DNA of 64,000 bases from Streptomyces sp. F001 (GCF_004187715.1 NZ_QZWF01000002.1:806001-870000); one strand, 5' to 3'; shown: positions 19,072 through 35,204, counted from the first letter of the stretch. Made by a program: numbers and translations. Notes: generated by a model not told the origin, from the sequence alone.

Positions 19072-20064
19072 TTGCAACCTGGTCACGGGACGGTTGATCA
19101 GAACCTGGTTGTGGAAGTCGAAATCGATTCTCTGGTGACGGGGGATTCGCCGCGTGTCTCCGGAGCCGATCCGGAACATGTGGAAGCACTCGTGGCGGCG
19201 CAGGCGCCGCTGCCTCCCATCATCGTGCAGCGATCCACCATGCAGGTCATCGACGGCCTGCACCGACTCAGCGCCGCCCGGCTCCGCGGCGACGACAAGA
19301 TCGGCGTGGTGTTCTTCGACGGCGACGAGGCCGAGGCCTTCGTCCTGGCGGTGGAGTCCAACACCACGCACGGGCTTCCGCTGACCACGGCGGAGCGCAA
19401 GCTGGCGACCCGGCGCATCATTGCCTCGCACCCGCAGTGGTCGGACCGCATGATCGCCTCGGTCGCGGGCCTCGCGCCCGGGACGGTCGCGACGATCCGC
19501 CGGCAGACACAGGACGTGCCCACCGCGCAGACCGCCCGGATCGGACAGGACGGGCGGGTCCGCCCGATCGACATCGCCGAAGGGCGTCGGCTGGCCGGAC
19601 AACTCATCGCCGAGAACCCAGGCCTGTCGTTGCGTCAGATCGCCCGCGCGGCGGCGATCTCCCCGGAGACGGCACGCGACGTGCGCAACCGCATGCTCAG
19701 GGGCGAGGACCCGATGCCGAAGTCGCGCACCCGCACACAGGCCGGAGGCGCCGCCCACGAGACCGAGCCGAGGGACTTCACCGTCCCGGCGGTGAGAACC
19801 GTTCTCGAACGGACGCCGGTACAGCACCGCACCGCCGTCGTGGAACGGCTCAGGGCGGACCCCGCCCTGCGGTTCAGCGAGACGGGGCGCGCACTGCTCC
19901 GGCTGCTCAACGTCTACACGATCAGCGCCCAGAACTGGGAGGAGATCATCGACAACGTCCCGCCGCACTGCGGTGGCATCGTGGTCCGCCTGGCCAACGA
20001 ATGCGCCGGCATGTGGGCGGAGTTCGCCACGCGTCTGGAACGCAAGGTCGTCGAGAGCGCCTGA
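19072..20064 (+). CDS. StrR/Bbr-type pathway activator (ParB-fold)
   Basis: 330 residues from a TTG start preceded by AGGGGGAAG. The N-terminus has the ParB-like fold of StrR-family activators (VEIDSLVTGDSPRVSG, LPPIIVQRSTMQVIDGLHRLSAARLRG). A central helix-turn-helix (about 160-190, SLRQIARAAAISPETARDVRNRML) and a family-typical C-terminal part (ENYxxI-like NWEEIIDNVPPHC) follow. Relatives (StrR, Bbr, Tei15*, Dbv4) are the direct activators of aminoglycoside and glycopeptide clusters, and Bbr binds GTCCAA-N17-TTGGAC. Two perfect copies of that box occur in this window (23860 and 35295). It is convergent with hmo. Confidence 0.93.
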   Translation: MQPGHGTVDQNLVVEVEIDSLVTGDSPRVSGADPEHVEALVAAQAPLPPIIVQRSTMQVIDGLHRLSAARLRGDDKIGVVFFDGDEAEAFVLAVESNTTHGLPLTTAERKLATRRIIASHPQWSDRMIASVAGLAPGTVATIRRQTQDVPTAQTARIGQDGRVRPIDIAEGRRLAGQLIAENPGLSLRQIARAAAISPETARDVRNRMLRGEDPMPKSRTRTQAGGAAHETEPRDFTVPAVRTVLERTPVQHRTAVVERLRADPALRFSETGRALLRLLNVYTISAQNWEEIIDNVPPHCGGIVVRLANECAGMWAEFATRLERKVVESA

Positions 20065-20150
20065 CCGCGACGGCCGGCGCGATGCTGGTGACCACACCGA
20101 TGAGCAGGCATGTGACGGCGAGCCCGAACCAGGGCCCGCCGTCACGGCGT

Positions 20151-23807
<3,657 letters not shown>

Positions 23808-23859
23808 TCCTCCGGGCGCGGGCGGCTCCGTTCGGCACTGTCATGCCGTCCGCACACCT

Positions 23860-23888
23860 GTCCAAGTGGACGAATCGGCCGGTTGGAC
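23860..23888. promoter_or_regulatory. Bbr/StrR-type operator 1 (GTCCAA-N17-TTGGAC)
   Basis: GTCCAA at 23860-23865 and TTGGAC at 23883-23888 are separated by exactly 17 bases, matching the box described for the balhimycin activator Bbr. It lies 86 bp upstream of the Hmo-HpgT start, where it could activate that gene and the dpg genes behind it. Confidence 0.85.
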
Positions 23889-23974
23889 GGTGTTGTCGGC
23901 ACTCGCGGATTCATGTGACGCTGAGCGCCCGATAAGCGCCGTCCCGTGAACCGCAGACAACCGGGGGGAAATCC

Positions 23975-26356
23975 ATGGTGAGTTCCGACGGCCGAGTGCG
24001 TGCGGTACGCGACGGCCGTATTCGGGGCACCGAATACGGCGACACGGAATCATCGTCCGCTGATTTCTCCCCGGCCGCTGGGTTCGCCGGAACCACGAAC
24101 CGGGAGATGTTCGAACGCACCGGTTTGCGACAGGGCGTACGACGCAGTCCGGGACCGCCGGAAACCGCAGTGAAAATCCTCGGCCGTCTGTGGTCGGCGC
24201 CGCTTTTGGTCGGACCGCTCGCCGCCGCCCCCAGGCCCGGCGCCGAGCTGGCGGTGGTGCGGGCCGGGGGCGCGGCGGGCCTGCCGGCCGTCGTGAGCGC
24301 CTTCGCCGAGCGGACCTTCGGCGAACTGTCCTCGGCCGCCGGGGTCCCGCCGTGGCTGCGCACCTACTCCTTCCAGGAGCCCGGTACGGGCCGGGCGCTG
24401 GCCCGGCGGGCCGAGGAGGCCGGCTTCGGCGCCGTGGTCCTGGCGCTCGGTGACCGCGACGACATCCGGCTCGGCCCGGTCGCCGCCCCCGCCAACCTGG
24501 CCGACACCGGACCCATCACGGACGCACGGCGGCTGCTCGACGCCCATACCGACTGGGCGGCCGTGGGAAGGCTGCGCGCGGCCACCGAACTGCCGCTGCT
24601 GCTCTGCGGCGTGCACACCGCCGCCGACGCTGCTCGAGCGGTGGACGCCGGCGCCGACGGCATCGTGGTCACCGACCTCGCCGCACTGCCGCGGATCCGC
24701 GCGGCCGTGGCCGATGGCTGCCCGCTGCTGTTGAGCGGCGGCGTCCGCCGCGGCGCGGACGTCCTGACCGCACTGGCATCGGGAGCGGACGCGATCGTCG
24801 TGGGCAGACCCGTGCTGCAGGGGCTGCGCGTCAAGGGACGCGCGGGCGTGACCGAGACACTGAGCGCGCTGGTCCAGGAGCTGACCGAGGCGATGGCGTT
24901 CACCGGCACCGACACGGTCGCGGACGCCGGCCCCGACGTGATCCGCACGGCGGCGGGCCCGGCCCGTCCGGAGACCGGCACCCGGCCCGCGCACCCGGCG
25001 CACGGCCCGCGGGAGCCCCGGACCGAGACACCGTCACCGGGGGACACCGCGGCGGCGCCCCGTGCCCTGCGCAGGTCCGACCTGCACGCGAGCCTCAGCG
25101 ACCCGGTCCTCGACACCATGACCTTCCTCAACGAGGTCACCCTGCGCCACCCGGACGCGATCTCCTTCGCTCCCGGTCGCCCCTACGACGGCTTCTTCGG
25201 CACCGAGCAGATCTTCCGCCACCTGCGGACCTACCTCGACCACCTGGCGGAGCAGGGCAGTTCACCGCAGCAGATCCGCACCGCGATGTACCAGTACGGC
25301 CCCACCGCCGGCCAGATCCGCGAGATCATCACGGACGCGCTGCGCGCCGACGAGGGCATCGACGTCCCTGCCGAGTCCATCGTGGTCACCGTCGGCGCCC
25401 AGGAAGCGATGCTGCTGGTGCTGCGCGCCCTTATCACCGGCCCCGACGACGTGCTGCTGGTCGCCAGCCCCTGCTACGTCGGCATCACCGGCGCGGCCCG
25501 GCTCCTCGACATCGCGGTGACCCCCGTCGAGGAACGGGAGAACGGCCTGGCCTGCGCCGACCTGGAGTCCGCGATCCTCAGGGAACGGGCACGCGGCCGT
25601 CGCCCTTGCGCCCTGTATGTGGTCCCGGACCACTCCAACCCCTCCGGCACCACCTTGGACGAGCGGGGCCGGGCCGACCTGCTCGAACTCGCGCACCGGC
25701 ACGGCCTTCTCGTCCTGGAGGACAGCCCGTACCGCCTGGTGAGCCCCGGCCCGCCGCTGCCCACGCTGAAGTCGATGGACCGCACCCGTACGGTCGTCCA
25801 CCTCGGCTCGTTCTCCAAGACGGTCTTCCCCGGCGCCCGCGTCGGCTTCGTCATCGCCGACCAGCCGGTCCTGGACGACGCCGGCCGCACCCATCTGCTC
25901 GCGGACGAACTCGCCCGGATCAAGAGCATGGTGACGGTCAACACGTCGTCGCTCAGCCAGGCCGCCGTCGCCGGCACCCTGTTGAGCGCCGACGGCCGCG
26001 TCTCCGACCTCACCACGGCGGCCGCCGCCTACTACGGCGACGCCATGCGGGCCACCCTGCGGGAGCTCGACGCCCGCCTGCCCGCCGTGCGCCGGGAAGC
26101 CCTGGGCGTCCGCTGGAACGAACCGACGGGCGGCTTCTTCCTGACCGTCCGGGTCCCCTTCCACGCGGACAACGGCGCGCTCACCCGCTCCGCACAGGAC
26201 TTCGGCGTCATCTGGACGCCGATGACGTACTTCTACCCGGACGGCGGGGGGCTCGACGGCATCCGGCTGTCGACCAGCTACCTCACCCCCGCCGAGATCA
26301 CCGAGGGCACGGCACGGCTGGTCCGCTTCATCGAGGCCGAGGCCGAACGGCCGTAG
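23975..26356 (+). CDS. hpgT: Fusion: degenerate Hmo-like domain + 4-hydroxyphenylglycine aminotransferase
   Basis: 793 residues in two parts. Residues ~365-793 are HpgT, a fold-type I PLP aminotransferase (SFAPGRPYDGFF, YVVPDHSNPSGTT, PLP Lys615 in GSFSKTVFPGARVGF), which transfers an amino group, typically from tyrosine, to 4-hydroxyphenylglyoxylate and 3,5-dihydroxyphenylglyoxylate. Residues ~45-325 have the FMN hydroxyacid-oxidase fold, but the catalytic residues are gone: Lys is Cys211, the NHGGRQLD loop is replaced by TDLAAL (233-238), and the flavin-loop Asp is Ser254. The oxidase half is therefore probably inactive and may only scaffold or bind the intermediate. A Pro/Gly/Thr-rich linker (330-362) joins them. 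GGGGGGAA precedes the ATG. Confidence 0.92.
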   Translation: MVSSDGRVRAVRDGRIRGTEYGDTESSSADFSPAAGFAGTTNREMFERTGLRQGVRRSPGPPETAVKILGRLWSAPLLVGPLAAAPRPGAELAVVRAGGAAGLPAVVSAFAERTFGELSSAAGVPPWLRTYSFQEPGTGRALARRAEEAGFGAVVLALGDRDDIRLGPVAAPANLADTGPITDARRLLDAHTDWAAVGRLRAATELPLLLCGVHTAADAARAVDAGADGIVVTDLAALPRIRAAVADGCPLLLSGGVRRGADVLTALASGADAIVVGRPVLQGLRVKGRAGVTETLSALVQELTEAMAFTGTDTVADAGPDVIRTAAGPARPETGTRPAHPAHGPREPRTETPSPGDTAAAPRALRRSDLHASLSDPVLDTMTFLNEVTLRHPDAISFAPGRPYDGFFGTEQIFRHLRTYLDHLAEQGSSPQQIRTAMYQYGPTAGQIREIITDALRADEGIDVPAESIVVTVGAQEAMLLVLRALITGPDDVLLVASPCYVGITGAARLLDIAVTPVEERENGLACADLESAILRERARGRRPCALYVVPDHSNPSGTTLDERGRADLLELAHRHGLLVLEDSPYRLVSPGPPLPTLKSMDRTRTVVHLGSFSKTVFPGARVGFVIADQPVLDDAGRTHLLADELARIKSMVTVNTSSLSQAAVAGTLLSADGRVSDLTTAAAAYYGDAMRATLRELDARLPAVRREALGVRWNEPTGGFFLTVRVPFHADNGALTRSAQDFGVIWTPMTYFYPDGGGLDGIRLSTSYLTPAEITEGTARLVRFIEAEAERP

Positions 26357-26403
26357 CCGCGCGAGCCCCACCGACACAGCCGCCCGGCAGAAAGGACGGA
26401 CAC

Positions 26404-26465
26404 GTGACCGGCACCAGCGGCAGGCGACTGCGCAGCAAGCCCCGTATGTGGGGGTGGACCTTCCG

Positions 26466-26469
<4 letters not shown>
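26404..26469 (+). CDS. 21-residue leader-like ORF coupled to dpgA
   Basis: A GTG at 26404 has AAAGGA 7 bases upstream and opens a 21-codon frame: MTGTSGRRLRSK, then PRMWGWTFR. Its TGA overlaps the ATG of dpgA (CGATGACC). The product is strongly basic with two Trp near the end. It could be a translational-coupling or attenuation peptide controlling dpgA, or chance. I judge it from the ribosome-binding site and the overlap only. Confidence 0.4.
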
Positions 26470-29637
<3,168 letters not shown>

Positions 29638-29642
29638 CGCGG

Positions 29643-30515
29643 ATGCCGGTCGTCCGAGCGGGCGGGGTCACCCTCGCCTACGACGAGTACGGCACCGGAG
29701 AGCCGGTCGTCATGGTCACCGGCACCGGTGCCCCCGGCCGCATGTGGCGCACCCACCAGGTGCCCGCCCTGACGGCGGCCGGCCACTGTGTGATCACACT
29801 CGACAACCGGGGCATCCCGCCCAGCGACCCCTGCCCCGACGACTTCACCCTCGACGCCATGGCCGCCGACGTCGCCCGCCTCATCGACCGGCTGGATGTG
29901 GGGCCCTGCCGGGTCGTCGGCTACTCCCTCGGCGCGATCGCCGTGCAGGAACTGCTGCTGGCCCGCCCCGACCTGGTCCGGCAGGCCGTGCTCGTGGCGA
30001 CCGCCGCACGGTCCGACGCCCTGACCGAGGCCATGACGGCCGCCGACTTCGAACTCGGCGACGGCGCCATCGGCCTTCCGCCCCGCTTCCGCGCATACGT
30101 GAAGGCCCTGCAGAACCTCTCGCCACGCACTCTCAACGACGACGAACGCCTGCAGGACTGGCTCGCCGTCTTCGAGATGGCGGCCCCCGATCCGTCCGCC
30201 GTCCGCGGACAGCTCGGCCTCCAGCTGATCCCGGACCGCCGCCCGGCCTACCGGCGCATCAGCCGCCCCTGCCTGGTCATCGGGTTCCAGGACGACCTCG
30301 TCGTCCGCCCGCACCTGTCACGCGAGGTCGCAGCCGCCATCCCCGGCGCCCGCTACACCGAGATCCCCGGGTGCGGGCACTACGGATATCTCGAGAACCC
30401 CGCCGCCGTGAATTCCGCGATCATCGAATTCTTCAACCACGGCCGGCAGAACGCGAATTCCAGGCCGCACGCCTCCCGCCTGGACGGCCTTGTAGGCCCC
30501 ACAGCACGCGTCTAG
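29643..30515 (+). CDS. Alpha/beta hydrolase in the Dpg operon
   Basis: 290 residues from the ATG at 29643, preceded by GAGAGGAG at good spacing (a TTG at 29634 would overlap dpgC). The catalytic triad is visible: Ser95 in the elbow VGYSLGAIA, an Asp in GFQDDLVV and a His in GCGHYGY. The fold and size fit haloperoxidase-like hydrolases or stand-alone thioesterases; Bhp-type hydrolases in glycopeptide clusters free beta-hydroxytyrosine from a carrier. It occupies the position where dpgD might be expected. It could release a CoA or carrier-bound intermediate, or edit stalled NRPS chains. The substrate is not decided by sequence. Confidence 0.8.
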   Translation: MPVVRAGGVTLAYDEYGTGEPVVMVTGTGAPGRMWRTHQVPALTAAGHCVITLDNRGIPPSDPCPDDFTLDAMAADVARLIDRLDVGPCRVVGYSLGAIAVQELLLARPDLVRQAVLVATAARSDALTEAMTAADFELGDGAIGLPPRFRAYVKALQNLSPRTLNDDERLQDWLAVFEMAAPDPSAVRGQLGLQLIPDRRPAYRRISRPCLVIGFQDDLVVRPHLSREVAAAIPGARYTEIPGCGHYGYLENPAAVNSAIIEFFNHGRQNANSRPHASRLDGLVGPTARV

Positions 30516-30578
30516 CGTGAATCAGGTCTGCCCGCGGAAAACATCGAAAGCCGACGAGGGAAAACGATCGGAGTAGTC

Positions 30579-30812
30579 ATGCCGAACCCGTTCGACGACG
30601 AAAACGGTACGTTCCTGGTCCTGGTCAACGACGAGAACCAGCACTCGCTCTGGCCCGCCTTCGCCGAGGTGCCGCCGGGCTGGCGGACCGTGTTCGGAGA
30701 GGACACCCGCAAGGCCTGCCTGGAGTACATCGAGAAGAACTGGACCGACATGCGGCCGAAGAGCCTCGCCGAGCAGATGGACAGGCTGGAACAGGCCGAA
30801 GCCGCCGGTTAG
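30579..30812 (+). CDS. MbtH-like protein
   Basis: 77 residues with the family signature: [37 protein letters not shown] and the [10 protein letters not shown] end. MbtH proteins bind NRPS adenylation domains and are often needed for their solubility and activity, particularly those for tyrosine-like residues. GAGG at about 30556 lies upstream and a clear spacer follows. This is the only such gene in the window, so it probably serves all seven modules. Confidence 0.97.
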   Translation: MPNPFDDENGTFLVLVNDENQHSLWPAFAEVPPGWRTVFGEDTRKACLEYIEKNWTDMRPKSLAEQMDRLEQAEAAG

Positions 30813-30851
30813 GCACCCGCCCGACAACAACAGCGAAAACGGGAGGTTTTC

Positions 30852-32969
30852 GTGGCCATGATCGGCCCGGGGCCGATGGTGATACGGGGGATGGGGCCGG
30901 ATGAGACGGTGACCAGGCAGCGCATCAAGCCCGGCACTGCGAAAAGGATCGTCCCCTATACAAAACCGTACCGATTCCACATCGCCCTTCTCCTGGTCGT
31001 CACCGCGCTCAACGCCGGAATAGCGGTGGCCACCCCAGTCCTGTTCAAATACATCATCGACAACGGCATCGCCGTCGGGGACTCCTCGGTCGTCGTGTGG
31101 ATCTCCGTGGCGGTCGCCGCACTGGCTCTGCTGGGCGCCGGCCTCGGATTCGTCGAGGCGTGGTACTCCGGCCGCATCAGCGAAGGCCTGATCTACGATC
31201 TGCGCACCCGGATCTTCGACCACGTGCAACGGCAGCCGCTGGCGTTCTTCACCCGTGCCCAGACCGGTGCGCTGGTCAGCAGGCTCAACACCGATGTGGT
31301 CGGCGCCCAGCAGGCGGTGACGTCGCTGCTGTCCACGGTGGTGTCCGCGGGGCTCACCCTGGTGCTGGTGCTGATCGCCATGCTGTGGCTGTCCTGGGTG
31401 GTCACCCTCGTCTCGCTGGTGGTGATCCCGCTGTTCATCCTGCCCGGCCGCATCGTCGGCCGGCGCCTGCAGCGCATCATGCGGGAGCACATGCAGGTCA
31501 ACGCCGAGGTCGGCTCGTTCATGAACGAGCGGTTCAACGTGACCGGCGCGCTGCTGGCCAAGCTCTACGGCCGCCCCGACGGCGAGACCGGACAGTTCTC
31601 CCGGCTGGCCCGCAAGGGCCGCGACCTGGGCATCCTGACCTCCGTCTACGGCAAGATGCTCTTCCTGACGATGACCCTGGTCGGCTCCCTGGCCACCGCG
31701 CTCGTGTACGGCGTCGGCGGCGGCCTCGTCATCGACGGCACCTTCCAGATCGGCACCCTGGTGGCGCTCGCCACGCTGCTCACCCGGCTGATGGGGCCGA
31801 TCAACCAGCTCTCCGGTGCCCACACGAGCGTCATGACCGCAATGGTCAGCTTCGACCGGCTCTTCGAGATCCTCGACCTCAAGCCGCTGATCTCCGAGAA
31901 GCCCGGCGCCAAGCCCCTGCCGACGGCCACCGCGGAGGGCACCGCACCCGACATCGAGTTCGACGGCGTGTCCTTCCGCTACCCCAAGGCGTCCGACGTC
32001 TCGCTCGCCTCCCTGGAGTCGATCGCTCTGCCGACGCCGGAGCGCACCCAGAACGCCTGGACCCTGAGCGACCTGACCTTCACCGCGCCCGCCGGCAAAC
32101 TCACCGCCCTGGTGGGGCCGTCCGGCGCCGGAAAGACGACCATCACCCATCTGGTGCCGCGCCTGTACGACCCGGTCGAGGGCACCATCCGGATCGGCGG
32201 CCACGACCTGCGCGACGTGACACTGAAGTCGCTCAACGAGACCATCGGCATGGTCACCCAGGACGCCCACCTCTTCCACGCGACGATCCGCGACAACCTC
32301 ACCTACGCACGACCCGACGCCACCGAGGACGAGCTGATCGCCGCCTGCCGGGCGGCCCAGATCTGGGAGCTCATCGAATCCCTGCCCGACGGCTTCGACA
32401 CCGTCGTCGGCGACCGCGGCTACCGGCTGTCCGGCGGCGAGAAGCAACGCGTCGCGATGGCCCGGCTGCTGCTGAAGGCGCCGCCGATCGTCGTCCTCGA
32501 CGAGGCCACCGCGCACCTCGACTCCGAGTCCGAGGCGGCGCTGCAACGGGCCCTGAAGACAGCCCTCAGGGGACGCACGTCCCTGGTGATCGCCCACCGG
32601 CTGTCCACCATCCGCGACGCCGACCAGATCCTCGTCATCGACAAGGGCCGGGTCCAGGAGCGCGGCAACCACGAGGAACTGCTCGCCCTGGACGGGCTGT
32701 ACGCGGAGCTGTACCGCACCCAGTTCGCCCATCAGCCGTCGGCCAACGGCAACGCGCCGATGCCCGAACCGGCGCCGGTCGGCGCGCCGCCCGGCGCTGT
32801 CCTGACCGGAGGCCCGGCCGGCACCGGCGGCCCGATGCCCGGCGGCGCACCAGGCGGGCCCGGCCTGTTCCTCTTCCCCGCTCCACCCGGCGAGGGCGGC
32901 CCCGGACCCGGCCCCGGCGGCCCGGGCCCGGGACTCCTCGGCGGCCCGCCTGTGTCGGGACAGGAATGA
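30852..32969 (+). CDS. ABC exporter (fused membrane and ATPase domains)
   Basis: 705 residues. A six-helix membrane domain (about 40-330, starting FHIALLLVVTALNAGIAV) is followed by an ATPase: Walker A LVGPSGAGKTT near 420, signature RLSGGEKQR near 526, Walker B IVVLDEATAHLD near 546. The type I half-transporter works as a homodimer and probably exports the peptide and/or gives self-protection, like Tba-type exporters. The last ~70 residues are an unusual Pro/Gly-rich tail (GGPGPGPGGPGPG). GTG at 30852 with GGGAGG just upstream; an ATG two codons on is an alternative. A strong hairpin follows. Confidence 0.92.
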   Translation: MAMIGPGPMVIRGMGPDETVTRQRIKPGTAKRIVPYTKPYRFHIALLLVVTALNAGIAVATPVLFKYIIDNGIAVGDSSVVVWISVAVAALALLGAGLGFVEAWYSGRISEGLIYDLRTRIFDHVQRQPLAFFTRAQTGALVSRLNTDVVGAQQAVTSLLSTVVSAGLTLVLVLIAMLWLSWVVTLVSLVVIPLFILPGRIVGRRLQRIMREHMQVNAEVGSFMNERFNVTGALLAKLYGRPDGETGQFSRLARKGRDLGILTSVYGKMLFLTMTLVGSLATALVYGVGGGLVIDGTFQIGTLVALATLLTRLMGPINQLSGAHTSVMTAMVSFDRLFEILDLKPLISEKPGAKPLPTATAEGTAPDIEFDGVSFRYPKASDVSLASLESIALPTPERTQNAWTLSDLTFTAPAGKLTALVGPSGAGKTTITHLVPRLYDPVEGTIRIGGHDLRDVTLKSLNETIGMVTQDAHLFHATIRDNLTYARPDATEDELIAACRAAQIWELIESLPDGFDTVVGDRGYRLSGGEKQRVAMARLLLKAPPIVVLDEATAHLDSESEAALQRALKTALRGRTSLVIAHRLSTIRDADQILVIDKGRVQERGNHEELLALDGLYAELYRTQFAHQPSANGNAPMPEPAPVGAPPGAVLTGGPAGTGGPMPGGAPGGPGLFLFPAPPGEGGPGPGPGGPGPGLLGGPPVSGQE

Positions 32970-33009
32970 GACAGCCGTAACCGCGCGTCCGTACGGACAG
33001 CCGACGAGC

Positions 33010-33044
33010 GGTGTCCGCTGCGGGGTTTCCCCGCCGCGGGCACC
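33010..33044. terminator. Hairpin terminator after the ABC exporter gene
   Basis: Inverted repeat GGTGTCCGCTGCGGGG / CCCCGCCGCGGGCACC around TTT, with one mismatch and one G-T pair in 16. It ends the precursor/export transcription unit 40 bases after the stop, before the separate regulator pair. Confidence 0.7.
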
Positions 33045-33254
33045 GCACCGTCGTGTCCCGGCCATGCTGTGGCCCAACGCCTCCTTCCGGCGGCGGCCCG
33101 GACCGAGTCCCGCTACCCTCCGGACCGTGTGCGCGGCGAGGGCCGCGCTGGACTGTGACCAGTGTGTGACGGCAGGCCGGGCATCGTGAACAGCCGTGAT
33201 CCCATCATCCGACCCGCCCGGCCACGTCGCACGCTGCTTCATGGGGGGTGAGCG

Positions 33255-33908
33255 GTGAGGGTGCTGGTGGTCGAGGACCACATCCAGCTCGCGGACTCGG
33301 TGGCCCGGGTACTGCGCCGCGAGGGAATGGCCGTCGACGTCGTCTACGACGGCGAGGGCGCGCTCGAACGCGTGTCCGTCGTCGACTACGACGTCGTCGT
33401 ACTGGACCGGGACCTGCCCGGTGTCCACGGCGACGAGGTCTGCGGCGTCCTGGTGGCCGAACCCGTCCACACCCGCGTCCTGATGCTCACCGCGTCCGGC
33501 ACCATCGCCGACCGCGTGGAGGGCCTCAGCCTCGGTGCGGACGACTACCTCCCCAAACCGTTCGCCTACGCCGAACTCGTCGCGCGCATCCGCGCGGTCG
33601 CCCGGCGCGCCCGCCCCGCGGTGCCCCCCGTCCTGCTCCACGGCGATCTGCGGCTCGATCCCGCGCAACGCCTCGCCACCAGGGCAGGGGAGCGACTCGC
33701 GCTCACCCCCAAGGAGTTCGCGGTCCTGGAGTACCTGATGGCCGCCGAAGGCCGGGTGGTCTCCGCCGAGGAACTGCTGGAGCGGGTGTGGGACGAGGCC
33801 GCTGATCCGTTCACCACCACGGTCAAGGCGACGATCAACCGGCTGCGGTCCAAGCTCGGCTCCCCACCGGTGATCGACACCGTGCCCCGCGGCGGCTACC
33901 GGATCTGA
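33255..33908 (+). CDS. OmpR-family response regulator
   Basis: 217 residues. The receiver domain has the acidic pair E7/D8, the phosphoacceptor Asp51 in VVVLDRDLPG and Lys in LPKPFAY. The C-terminal winged helix (about 125-217) ends in the usual TVPRGGYRI. GTG start. It is paired with the sensor kinase 9 bases downstream. In glycopeptide clusters such pairs can be VanR/VanS-like and control self-resistance, but no vanHAX genes are seen here. Controlling the adjacent exporter or cell-envelope genes is an alternative. Confidence 0.93.
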   Translation: MRVLVVEDHIQLADSVARVLRREGMAVDVVYDGEGALERVSVVDYDVVVLDRDLPGVHGDEVCGVLVAEPVHTRVLMLTASGTIADRVEGLSLGADDYLPKPFAYAELVARIRAVARRARPAVPPVLLHGDLRLDPAQRLATRAGERLALTPKEFAVLEYLMAAEGRVVSAEELLERVWDEAADPFTTTVKATINRLRSKLGSPPVIDTVPRGGYRI

Positions 33909-33917
33909 CGAGGTGAA

Positions 33918-35204
33918 GTGAGGCCCATGCCACTGCTCGGCTCACCCCGCGCGACCCGCCTGCGAGCCTGGGCCACGCGCCGGCTCCTGCCCCGCCGAGT
34001 CCGCATGCGGCTCACCCTCCTGTACGGACTGCTGTTCGTGGCCTCCGGCGCGGTCCTGCTCGCCATCACCTACGTGCTGGCCAACCGTCCCAACGGCTTC
34101 TACCTCTACAGGCGTTCCGCCGGCGGCGGCCCGGCCGCCGTCGCCGACGGCCTGCACCTGTGCAACGCGGACGCCCCCTGCAGCATCGACCCGATCGCCG
34201 CGGCCCAGCGGCAGCAGGCCATGGAGCAGCACGACGCGGAAATGCACCACCTCCTGGTCCAGTCCGGCATCGCCCTGGCGATCATGTCGGTGATCGCCAT
34301 CGGTCTGGGCTGGCTGGTCGCGGGGCGGGTGCTGCGCCCGCTGCGCACCATGACCTCCACCATCCAGCGGATCTCGGCCCGCAATGTGCACGAGCGGCTG
34401 GCCGTCGAAGGCCCCGGCGACGAACTGAAGGATCTCGCGGACACCGTCGACGGACTCCTCAGCCGGCTGGAGACCGCCCTCGACTCCCACAAACGCTTCG
34501 TCGCCAACGCGGCACACGAGCTGCGCACACCCCTCACCGTCGAACACGCGCTCCTTGAGGAGTCGCTCATCGACCGCGACGCCACCGTGGACTCGTTCCG
34601 CTCCAACTTCGAACGCCTGCTGAACCTCAGTCGGCAGCAGGCACGCCTCCTGGAGTCGTTGCTGACCCTGTCCAGCAGTGAACGCGGCCTGGACCGCCAG
34701 GAGCCCCTGGATCTGTCCGAGGTGGCCGACCAGGTCGTCGACGGCCGACGCCGGGACGCCGAGGCACGCGGACTGCGCCTGGAGACGGCGATCGCCACCG
34801 CGGAGGTCTGGGGCGACGGCGCCCTGGTGGAACGGCTGCTGGCCAACCTCCTGGACAACGCCATGGACTACAACGTGCCCGACGGCTGGATCCAGGTCTT
34901 CACCGGCGTCCACAACGGTCGCTGCGTCGTCCGTGTGGCCAACAGCGGGCGCGAGATCCCACCCGACCGGGTGGGCCGCCTCTTCGAACCGTTCCAGCGG
35001 CTGGACCGGGTCGCCGATGACGGACACCACGGCCTCGGCCTGTCCATCGTCCGGTCCATCGCCACCGCGCACGGCGCCTCGCTCAGTGCGCGGGCCCGCT
35101 CCCGCGGCGGGCTCGTCGTGGAGGTGTCTTTCCCGCCGCGCACTCGTCGGGGCCGCCAGCAGCTCGCACTGCCGACGTTGCTCAGCACCCCCGAACCGCG
35201 CTGA
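33918..35204 (+). CDS. Membrane sensor histidine kinase
   Basis: 428 residues: a basic N-terminus, membrane helix 1 (about 33-55), an external loop of ~55 residues, helix 2 (about 112-137), a HAMP linker, the H-box FVANAAHELRTPL (His near 200), the N-box NLLDNAMDYN and the G-box GHHGLGLSIVRS. A small external domain holding two Cys (CNADAPC) may sense a ligand or redox state. The GTG at 33918 is the longest start; the ATG at 33927 is nearly as likely. Partner of the preceding regulator. Confidence 0.92.
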   Translation: MRPMPLLGSPRATRLRAWATRRLLPRRVRMRLTLLYGLLFVASGAVLLAITYVLANRPNGFYLYRRSAGGGPAAVADGLHLCNADAPCSIDPIAAAQRQQAMEQHDAEMHHLLVQSGIALAIMSVIAIGLGWLVAGRVLRPLRTMTSTIQRISARNVHERLAVEGPGDELKDLADTVDGLLSRLETALDSHKRFVANAAHELRTPLTVEHALLEESLIDRDATVDSFRSNFERLLNLSRQQARLLESLLTLSSSERGLDRQEPLDLSEVADQVVDGRRRDAEARGLRLETAIATAEVWGDGALVERLLANLLDNAMDYNVPDGWIQVFTGVHNGRCVVRVANSGREIPPDRVGRLFEPFQRLDRVADDGHHGLGLSIVRSIATAHGASLSARARSRGGLVVEVSFPPRTRRGRQQLALPTLLSTPEPR

